A stretch of DNA of 7,321 nucleotides from Lysobacteraceae bacterium (GTDB lineage Bacteria > Pseudomonadota > Gammaproteobacteria > Xanthomonadales > Xanthomonadaceae): assembly GCA_027483745.1 (NCBI GenBank), contig JAIXTZ010000129.1, positions 1-7,321 on the forward strand, in the 5' to 3' direction. The notes under the pieces were generated by a model that searched no databases, had not been told where the DNA came from, and saw nothing but the letters and a program-made list of their open reading frames with translations. How positions within the stretch are numbered: the first letter of the stretch is position 1; each line of letters begins with the position of its first letter. A program made the translations under genes and the position numbers. Shown here piece after piece: positions 1 through 7,321 of the stretch.

Positions 1-1176
1 GAGCCGGTGCAGTTCGGCGCCGAGTCGCTGATCCCGCGGCCCTTCGACCCGCGCCTGCTGGTGTCGCTGGCCCCGGCCGTGGCCGAGGCGGCGATGCGCT
101 CCGGCGTGGCCACGCGCCCGGTCGACATCGCGCAGTACCGTGATCGACTGAGCCAGTGGGTGTTCCGCACCGGCCTGATGATGAAACCGGTGTTCGACCG
201 CGCCCGCGTCAACCGCCAGCGCGTGGTCTACGCGGAAGGCGAGGAAGAGAACGTGCTGCGCGCCGTGCAGACGGTGGTCGACGAAGGTCTCGCGCATCCG
301 ATCCTGGTTGGTCGCCCGGCCGTCATCGAGCGCCGCATCCAGCGCCTCGGCCTGCGCATCCGCCCCGGCGTGGACGTGCAGATCACCAATATCGATGACG
401 ACCCGCGCTTCAATGAGTACTGGCAGCTCTACCACCAGATCATGCAGCGCAAGGGCGTCACGCCCTCGGCGGCCAAGGCCATCGTGCGCGGCCGCGACAC
501 CGTGATCGCCGCGTTGATGGTCCGCCGCGGCGAGGCTGACGCGATGCTCTGCGGCATGGTCGGCCGCTACGCCCGCAAGTTGCGCTACGTGCGCGAAGTG
601 CTGGGCCTCGATGACGGCAGCAAGGGCCTGTCCGCGCTTTCGGCGGTGCTCAACGACAAGGGCGTGTTCTTCTTCGCCGATACCCACGTCCAGGTCGATC
701 CGAGCGCCGAGCAGATCGCCGACTGCGTCCAGCAGGCCGCCTTCCGCCTGCGCCTGTTCGGCGTGACGCCGAAGGTGGCGCTCGTCGGGCACTCGAACTT
801 CGGCAGCTCCGAGGCCCCGAGCGCGCAGAAGCTGCGCGACGCGCTGGCGATCCTGCATGAGCGCGCGCCCAAGCTCGAAGTCGAGGGCGAGATGCACGCC
901 GACCTCGCCTTGAACGAGGAGCTGCGCGAGCGCGTCTTCCCGAACTCCCGCCTGAAGGGGCGGGCCAACCTGCTGGTGTTCGGCAACATCGACGCCGCCA
1001 ACGCCGCCTACAACCTGACCCGCGCCATGACCGATGGCGTCGGCCTCGGGCCGATCCTGATGGGGCTCTCGAAGTCGGCCCACGTGCTGACGCCTTCGGC
1101 CACCATCCGCCGCATCGTCAACATGACGGCGGTGGCCGCGGTCGACGCGCTGATCCGCGCCGAACGCGCGGTCTGA
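1..1176 (+). CDS. maeB: NADP-dependent malic enzyme, C-terminal part (5' end cut by window edge)
   Basis: Malic enzyme decarboxylates malate to pyruvate while reducing NADP+ in the cytoplasm. The frame is open from base 1 to a TGA at 1174-1176, giving 391 residues. The family is about 760 residues long, so roughly the first half is missing because of the window edge. The fragment opens with the end of the malic enzyme NAD(P)-binding domain (IPRPFDPRL at about 11-19, then PAVAEAAM and GVATRP at about 25-40). From about residue 58 to the end it is a phosphotransacetylase-like domain (VVYAEGEEENVLRA, ADAMLCGMVG, VEGEMHADLALNE, NLLVFGNIDAANAAYN, GPILMGLSKSAHVL). In MaeB-type enzymes this domain is not a working phosphotransacetylase; it binds acetyl-CoA and controls activity. 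A GTG at base 7 is in frame but is clearly internal. A plain phosphotransacetylase is unlikely because of the malic enzyme residues at the start. Confidence 0.94.
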   Translation, partial: EPVQFGAESLIPRPFDPRLLVSLAPAVAEAAMRSGVATRPVDIAQYRDRLSQWVFRTGLMMKPVFDRARVNRQRVVYAEGEEENVLRAVQTVVDEGLAHPILVGRPAVIERRIQRLGLRIRPGVDVQITNIDDDPRFNEYWQLYHQIMQRKGVTPSAAKAIVRGRDTVIAALMVRRGEADAMLCGMVGRYARKLRYVREVLGLDDGSKGLSALSAVLNDKGVFFFADTHVQVDPSAEQIADCVQQAAFRLRLFGVTPKVALVGHSNFGSSEAPSAQKLRDALAILHERAPKLEVEGEMHADLALNEELRERVFPNSRLKGRANLLVFGNIDAANAAYNLTRAMTDGVGLGPILMGLSKSAHVLTPSATIRRIVNMTAVAAVDALIRAERAV

Positions 1177-1194
1177 GCGCCCCGGCATGGGCGC
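1177..1194 (+). other. GC hairpin between malic enzyme stop and glycosyltransferase start
   Basis: GCGCCC (1177-1182) and GGGCGC (1189-1194) form a perfect 6-bp GC stem with a 6-base loop (CGGCAT). It begins directly after the maeB stop codon. The ATG at 1187 lies at the loop/stem border. No T-run follows, so it is not a classic intrinsic terminator. It could stabilise the 3' end of the upstream message, or hide the first ATG and favour initiation at 1226. In DNA this rich in GC, a 6-bp stem can also occur by chance. Confidence 0.35.
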
Positions 1195-2194
1195 AGGACA
1201 AGAGCTACCGGCGCTGCGAGCGGGCATGCCGCCGCAGGCGACGATCCTGCTGCTGGCCTACCGGATGGGCGCGACGATCCGCGAAGCGCTTGACAGCGCG
1301 GTGGCGCAGACCGTGCCCTGCGAGATCATCGTTTCCGACGATGCGTCGCCGGCGCCGGACGAGGGCTTCGCCATCGCCGAAGCCTTCGCCCGCGAGTACC
1401 GCGGGCCGCATCGGTTGGTGGTCCGGCGCAACGAGCGCAACCTCGGCCTGTGCGCCCACATCAATGTGGTCGCGGCCGAGGCGACCGGCGCCATCCTGCT
1501 GTTCCAGGCCGGCGACGACCGCTCCCATCCCGATCGTGTCGCCCGCGCGCTGGCCTTCTTCGACGCCCATCCCGACGTCGCCCTCGTCGGTACGACGGTC
1601 GACGAAATCGATGCCCAAGGGGCGGTGATCGCGCGTCGCGCTCGCGACCCCGGCTTCCGTCGCGCCGACCAGCGTTGGCTGCTCGAGCGCGGCAGTTTCG
1701 TCTGCCTGCTCGGCGCCTCCATGGCGATGCGCCGGTTCGTCTTCGATGACCTGCCGCCCCTGCAGGGCATGGTCGAGGACAACATGATCACGCTGCGCGC
1801 AGTCCTCTTCGGCGAGGTGCACTGCCTCGAGGAACCCTGGCTCGACTACCGCATCCACGCCGGGAACCTGCATGGCTGGGTATTCGCCCACGGGGGCGGC
1901 CCGGACGCCAAGCGCCAGCGCTACGAGCGCACGCTGCGGATGTACGCCGAGATCGCCGACGACGCCGAGCGCTGCGCGCGGGTGGCGGCCGTGCCGGAGT
2001 CTCGGCGCGCGCTGGGCCTGCAGCTCGCCGCGATGTACCGCATCGAGGCCAACGCCCGTCGCGCCATGCTGGAGGGCCGCAAGCGCGACTGGTGGCCGCA
2101 CATCGTCGCGGGATTCCGCCATCCCGGGCTGCGGCGCAAGTCCTTCGAGCGGCTGCTGAAGCTGGCCGTGCCGCGGCGGTTCCTGAAGCTTTGA
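1187..2194 (+). CDS. Family 2 glycosyltransferase (GT-A fold)
   Basis: This is probably a cytoplasmic or membrane-associated enzyme that moves a sugar from a nucleotide-sugar to a glycan or lipid acceptor; neither substrate can be told from the sequence. The 335 residues show the GT2 order. A first beta strand (ATILLLAYRMGATIREAL, about 18-35) leads into SDDAS (50-54), then NLGL (85-88). The DxD-type metal site is AGDDRSHPDR (108-117, D110/D111). An ED pair (E197-D198) is the likely catalytic base region, and YRIHAGNLHG (221-230) is a common late GT2 motif. The C-terminal 100 residues are basic, without a clear membrane helix. The start is uncertain. ATG 1187 has no good ribosome site and sits in a hairpin. 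ATG 1226 (residue 14), just before the first strand, has a weak GAG at 1218-1220 and loses nothing conserved. The gene lies 10 bases after maeB and is probably co-transcribed with it. No other polysaccharide genes are nearby. Confidence 0.88.
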   Translation: MGAGQELPALRAGMPPQATILLLAYRMGATIREALDSAVAQTVPCEIIVSDDASPAPDEGFAIAEAFAREYRGPHRLVVRRNERNLGLCAHINVVAAEATGAILLFQAGDDRSHPDRVARALAFFDAHPDVALVGTTVDEIDAQGAVIARRARDPGFRRADQRWLLERGSFVCLLGASMAMRRFVFDDLPPLQGMVEDNMITLRAVLFGEVHCLEEPWLDYRIHAGNLHGWVFAHGGGPDAKRQRYERTLRMYAEIADDAERCARVAAVPESRRALGLQLAAMYRIEANARRAMLEGRKRDWWPHIVAGFRHPGLRRKSFERLLKLAVPRRFLKL

Positions 2195-2247
2195 GCGGGC
2201 GGGGCCATCGGCTCTTGGGCGCGCTCGGGCCGGGGTGCGTCGGGCGA

Positions 2248-2278
2248 CGGCGGGATTGACCTGCGCCAAATCCCGGCG
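2248..2278 (+). repeat. Imperfect inverted repeat between glycosyltransferase and stress protein genes
   Basis: CGGGATT (2251-2257) pairs with AATCCCG (2269-2275), a perfect 7-bp match around an 11-base centre. After one mismatch, two more pairs follow (2248-2249 with 2277-2278). It lies 54 bases after the glycosyltransferase stop. No T-run follows, so a strong intrinsic terminator is unlikely. It overlaps the FNR-like box at 2256-2269, with its symmetry axis shifted by only half a base, so the two may be one operator or may compete. Confidence 0.45.
2256..2269 (+). promoter_or_regulatory. FNR/ANR-like binding site upstream of the universal stress gene
   Basis: The bases TTGAC-CTGC-GCCAA match the FNR/ANR consensus TTGAY-N4-RTCAA at nine of ten positions, the one miss being C for T in the right half. 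FNR-family proteins activate in low oxygen, and several usp genes in Pseudomonas aeruginosa are known Anr targets. The box lies 63 bases before the usp ATG. A weak -10-like TAGACG at 2297-2302 would put the box centre near -46, slightly further than the ideal -41.5. No -35 hexamer is visible, which fits an activator-dependent promoter. It is a single site judged by eye, so chance is possible. Confidence 0.35.
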
Positions 2279-2332
2279 CCTTGGAGGCTGGCAGGCTAGA
2301 CGCCCACCCATTCGATCCATCGAGGCATCCCC

Positions 2333-2755
2333 ATGATGAATGTCCTGATCGCCGTCGACGGCAGCGCCTTCGGCGCCAAAGCACTCGACTACGTGCTGGC
2401 CCACTCCGCGATGTTCGGCGAGGCCGCGCTCACCCTGATCCACGTGTCGCAGCCCTTGCCACCCCGTGCCGCGATGGCGGTCGGGGCCGAGATCGTCGCG
2501 GCGCAGCATGCACACGACCACGAGGAAGCCCTGCGCGCGGCGCGGGAGCGTCTGGCGGCGGCCGGACGCGGTGCGCGGGAGATCCTGACGGCCGGCCATC
2601 CCGGAAGCCTCGTGGCGGAGCAAGCCGAGGGGGGTGCCTATGACCTAGTCGTGATGGGGTCCCACGGCCACGGTGCCCTGTCGGGCCTCCTGCTGGGATC
2701 GACGGTGTCCAAGGTCCTCGCCGCATGCCGCACGCCGGTCCTGGTCGTCCGCTGA
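2333..2755 (+). CDS. Universal stress protein, single UspA domain, ATP-binding type
   Basis: A 140-residue cytoplasmic protein, the normal length for one Usp domain; Usp proteins usually act as dimers in survival of starvation, low oxygen or other stress. It starts with the typical first strand VLIAVDGS (4-11), with D9 at the adenine-contacting position. It carries the full ATP motif G-2x-G-9x-G-S at G109, G112, G122-S123 (within MGSHGHGALSGLLLGSTVSK) and ends in the usual TPVLVVR strand. It is therefore predicted to bind ATP, unlike the UspA proper subgroup. Two ATGs are adjacent (2333 and 2336). GAGG at 2322-2325 lies 7 bases before the first and supports it. The gene stands alone, with a regulatory gap on each side. 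The FNR-like box upstream suggests oxygen control. Exact subgroup and partner are unknown. Confidence 0.93.
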   Translation: MMNVLIAVDGSAFGAKALDYVLAHSAMFGEAALTLIHVSQPLPPRAAMAVGAEIVAAQHAHDHEEALRAARERLAAAGRGAREILTAGHPGSLVAEQAEGGAYDLVVMGSHGHGALSGLLLGSTVSKVLAACRTPVLVVR

Positions 2756-2760
2756 TCCGA

Positions 2761-2782
2761 CATACGCCGGCGTATTCGTATG
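2761..2782 (+). repeat. Nested palindrome in the usp-aceE gap (possible operator)
   Basis: ATACGCC/GGCGTAT (2762-2775) is a perfect 14-bp palindrome. The same left arm also pairs with a second right arm: CATACG (2761-2766) with CGTATG (2777-2782), separated by 10 bases. The block therefore contains three copies of CGTAT: one reversed (2762-2766) and two direct (2771-2775 and 2777-2781). It starts 6 bases after the usp stop and ends 31 bases before the proposed aceE -10. No T-run follows, so a protein-binding site for aceE control seems more likely than a terminator. It does not resemble the PdhR box (ATTGGT-N3-ACCAAT). Confidence 0.5.
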
Positions 2783-2809
2783 CAGCGCCATCGGTGTTCC
2801 ATCGACGGC

Positions 2810-2818
2810 TGTTAGACT
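2810..2818 (+). promoter_or_regulatory. aceE: Probable extended -10 promoter for aceE
   Basis: TG (2810-2811), one base, then TAGACT (2813-2818) gives an extended -10 with four of six matches to TATAAT. Transcription would begin near 2825, leaving a leader of about 27 bases before the ATG at 2852. No convincing -35 lies 16-18 bases upstream, as often happens with extended -10 promoters. The local drop in GC (2811-2832) supports a promoter here. Confidence 0.45.
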
Positions 2819-2851
2819 TCCAACTCTAGTTTCCACGCGGAGCGGGAAGGC

Positions 2852-5536
<2,685 letters not shown>

Positions 5537-5561
5537 CGGTCGAAGGCGAGGGGGAAGGCCG

Positions 5562-6710
5562 ATGCTCGACCAACCGACCCTGCTGTTCGTGGTGGCCCTC
5601 ATGCAGGGCCTCCTCGCCGTCATGGTCCTTTCGCTTCGGGTCGGCCTGGGCGAGAACGCCCGAGGTCTGGGAACGTGGGCCGCATCGCTGGTGTGCGTCG
5701 GGGTTCCCGCGGCGCTGCTTGCCGCAGGGCAGGGACAGACCACCGCGGGCATCCTCGTGCAGAACGCCCTCTGGATTCCGTCGATGGTCCTCACCCCCGT
5801 CGCGGTGCGTCGCTTCCTCGGCCTGCCGGGCGCGGAGCGCGTTTTCGCGGCGATCGCCCTGGCGGTCTACGCCGTTGCGGCCGTCGCGACCGTCATCCAG
5901 GGATGGGCCGATCTCCGCATCGCCGTGCTTGCCTCGCTGCACGTGGCGTGCATGGTGGTGGCCCTCCACGCGCTGTTGCGCGCTTATCCGCGACTCCCGG
6001 GATTGGGCCCCCTGCTGATGGCCGTCGGTCTCGCGATGTTGGCGCTGGTCCAGAGCTGGCGGGCCGCGACCGCGGTCTTCGAGGGCGCGGACGCGGCGCG
6101 TTTCCTGGTTGGAGGGTTGGTCGTGCCGGTGCTGCTGGTCTCCACCATGTTGGCGCTGACCTGCATCACCGTCGCCTTCATCCTGCTGGCCACGGAGCGC
6201 GTGAGGCGTGACCTGCACAGCCTCGCGTCGCGGGACCCCCTGAGCGGCCTGTTGAACCGCCGCGGCTTCCACGAGCTTGCGGATCCCCTCCTGGCGCTCT
6301 CGGGGCGGCGCGATGCGCCCGTGGCCCTGGCGGTCATCGACCTCGATGACTTCCGTCGGCTCAACGAAGAGGGTGGCCACGCCCTCGGCGACCATGCCAT
6401 CGCCCGCGTCGGCGCCCGCTTGCTGGCCGAGTCGCGGGCCGAGGACGTGGTGGCGCGGTTCGGCGGCGAAGAGTTCGTGGTGCTGATGCCACTCACCGAT
6501 GCCGAGGGGGCGAAACGGTTCGCCGAGCGCCTGCGTCTCGCCGTTGCGGCGGAGCTGGCGGGCCTCGCCTCGGCCCCCAGCGGCCTGACGGCGAGCATCG
6601 GCCTCGCGGCCGCCCGTGGCCCGGTGGAGTTCCCGGCGATGTACCGACGCGCGGACGAAGCGCTCTACCAGGCCAAGGCCGAGGGCAAGAACCGCGTCGT
6701 CCTCGCCTGA
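5562..6710 (+). CDS. Membrane-anchored diguanylate cyclase (GGDEF domain)
   Basis: It makes cyclic di-GMP from two GTP, a second messenger for biofilm, motility and virulence choices. The first 210 of 382 residues are mostly hydrophobic, with about six or seven membrane helices (roughly 7-27, 36-56, 62-80, 93-113, 118-140, 148-166, 180-210). They match no sensor domain I can name. A short linker (TERVRRDLHSLASRDPLSGLLNRRGF) leads to the GGDEF domain at about 220-382. The active-site motif is GGEEF (301-305), an accepted catalytic form. The metal-binding aspartate is D260 (VIDLDDF), the guanine-contacting N268 and the GHALGD turn are present, and RADEALYQAKAEGKNRV closes the domain. RAED (292-295) lies exactly five residues before GGEEF, a complete RxxD product-inhibition site. 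GAGGGGGAAGG (5548-5558) is a strong ribosome site. No EAL domain follows. It is probably co-transcribed with aceE. Confidence 0.93.
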   Translation: MLDQPTLLFVVALMQGLLAVMVLSLRVGLGENARGLGTWAASLVCVGVPAALLAAGQGQTTAGILVQNALWIPSMVLTPVAVRRFLGLPGAERVFAAIALAVYAVAAVATVIQGWADLRIAVLASLHVACMVVALHALLRAYPRLPGLGPLLMAVGLAMLALVQSWRAATAVFEGADAARFLVGGLVVPVLLVSTMLALTCITVAFILLATERVRRDLHSLASRDPLSGLLNRRGFHELADPLLALSGRRDAPVALAVIDLDDFRRLNEEGGHALGDHAIARVGARLLAESRAEDVVARFGGEEFVVLMPLTDAEGAKRFAERLRLAVAAELAGLASAPSGLTASIGLAAARGPVEFPAMYRRADEALYQAKAEGKNRVVLA

Positions 6711-6775
6711 CGACGCCACGGTGACGGCCGGCCCCCCAGGCTGCGCCTCCCGATGCCCTGATCCGGACTGCTTCC

Positions 6776-7150
6776 ATGCCCAAGACCATGCTGATCCTCG
6801 CCGCCTTGCTGATCGCCCTGGGCGTCGGGGCTTTCGCGATCTCGTCCGGTGACGGTTCTCCGAGCCGCACCGCCCTGATGCCGGCCTACGTCGGCGCCGC
6901 GCTGGCCCTGCTGGCCGGTCTTTCGCTGGCCTTCGAGGGCGCGCGCAAGCACCTGATGCACGTGGCCGCGCTGGTCGCGCTGCTTGGGGCCTTGGCACCG
7001 GCCGCCGCGCTGGCCATCCGCGCCGCGGCGATGAGTCCCCTTGCGTTGGGCGTCAACGTCGGCATGTTGCTGCTCTCGGGGACGGTGCTGGCCCTGATGG
7101 TGCGGTCATTCATCGCCGCCCGTCGCGCGGGCGCCATCGCCGCGCGCTAG
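6776..7150 (+). CDS. Small four-helix membrane protein of unknown function
   Basis: A 124-residue protein I cannot name. It is almost wholly hydrophobic, with four likely membrane helices at about 4-22, 33-53, 61-82 and 89-109. The first loop (23-32) is polar (SSGDGSPSRT), a short basic turn RKHLMH (57-62) separates helices two and three, and the tail is basic (RSFIAARRAGAIAAR). TALMPAYVG (32-40) and the KH-x-MH turn recall small uncharacterised four-helix proteins found in many bacteria; this is recollection, not a search. Steady reading frame, normal length and codon use like its neighbours support a real gene. The ribosome site is weak (GGA at 6765-6767), and no other in-frame ATG is close upstream. 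It follows the cyclase by 65 bases and precedes the TerC gene by 34, so it may be co-transcribed with either. Confidence 0.8.
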   Translation: MPKTMLILAALLIALGVGAFAISSGDGSPSRTALMPAYVGAALALLAGLSLAFEGARKHLMHVAALVALLGALAPAAALAIRAAAMSPLALGVNVGMLLLSGTVLALMVRSFIAARRAGAIAAR

Positions 7151-7184
7151 GCCCTGCGGAAAATCAGCTGCGAGGAGATCCCCG

Positions 7185-7321
7185 ATGTTCGAGTGGTTGG
7201 CTTCCCCCGAAGCGTGGATGGCGCTCGGCACCCTGATCGCGCTCGAGGTCGTGCTCGGCGTCGACAACATCATCTTCATCAGCATCCTCGCGGGCAAGCT
7301 GCCCGAGCACCAGCGCGCGAC
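7185..7321 (+). CDS. TerC-family integral membrane protein, N-terminal part (3' end cut by window edge)
   Basis: Only the first 45 residues are present, and the frame runs off the window edge. TerC-family proteins are inner-membrane proteins, several of which are linked to metal (manganese) export or tellurite resistance. The start MFEWLASPEAWMALGTLIAL followed by EVVLGVDNIIFISILAGKLP is the family's first membrane helix, with the conserved acidic/polar residues E21, D27 and N28. The pattern is closest to the E. coli YgdQ type (LEIVLGIDNIIF, then KLP and QRA), not to the tellurite-operon TerC itself. GAGGAGA (7172-7178), 6 bases before the ATG, is a strong ribosome site and fixes the start. 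Whether a CBS or CorC-type C-terminal domain follows, as in YoaE, cannot be seen. Confidence 0.9.
   Translation, partial: MFEWLASPEAWMALGTLIALEVVLGVDNIIFISILAGKLPEHQRA

Noticed and set aside
2195..2332. Intrinsic terminator after the glycosyltransferase gene
   Set aside because: A stem can be drawn at 2248-2278, but no T-run follows and it overlaps a better regulatory reading. Factor-dependent termination cannot be judged by eye.
1205..2623. A 472-residue minus-strand open frame across the glycosyltransferase and stress protein genes
   Set aside because: It spans two clear plus-strand genes and the gap between them. Its composition is rich in Arg, Gly and His, with no domain. Long stop-free antisense frames are common at this GC content.
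2756..2851. PdhR operator in front of aceE
   Set aside because: No ATTGGT-N3-ACCAAT-like sequence is present in the gap, and the palindrome found there has a different sequence.
6711..6775. Promoter or terminator between the cyclase and the small membrane gene
   Set aside because: Only a short GGCCGGCC palindrome (6726-6733) is visible, which is unremarkable in GC-rich DNA. There is no T-run and no convincing -35/-10 pair.

Overview
The window is GC-rich, densely coding bacterial chromosome. Every convincing gene lies on the + strand, and the gaps are short (10 to 138 bases). The proteins point to a gammaproteobacterium, most likely of the Xanthomonadales (Lysobacter/Xanthomonas relatives). 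That guess rests on the GC content, a homodimeric AceE-type pyruvate dehydrogenase and the gene mix. It is inference, not a proven placement.

Layout: (1) bases 1-1176 hold the C-terminal half of an NADP-dependent malic enzyme (MaeB type), including its phosphotransacetylase-like domain. (2) 1187-2194 is a family 2 glycosyltransferase whose upstream start codon sits in the loop of a GC hairpin. (3) 2195-2332 is a regulatory gap with an inverted repeat and an FNR/ANR-like box. (4) 2333-2755 is a single-domain universal stress protein with a complete ATP-binding motif. (5) 2756-2851 carries a nested palindrome and a probable extended -10 promoter. (6) 2852-5536 is a complete aceE. (7) 5562-6710 is a membrane-anchored diguanylate cyclase only 25 bases after aceE. 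(8) 6776-7150 is a small four-helix membrane protein of unknown function. (9) 7185 to the edge is the start of a TerC-family (YgdQ-like) membrane protein.

How they may work together: malic enzyme makes pyruvate from malate, and AceE starts its conversion to acetyl-CoA. The phosphotransacetylase-like tail of MaeB enzymes is known as an acetyl-CoA-sensing part, so the two enzymes bracket the pyruvate/acetyl-CoA node. The stress protein between them may be oxygen-regulated if the FNR-like box is real. The diguanylate cyclase is probably read through from the aceE promoter. The downstream membrane genes look like a separate, loosely linked set. No mobile element, CRISPR array, RNA gene or defence system was found. 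This is ordinary core chromosome with a few regulatory details worth checking.
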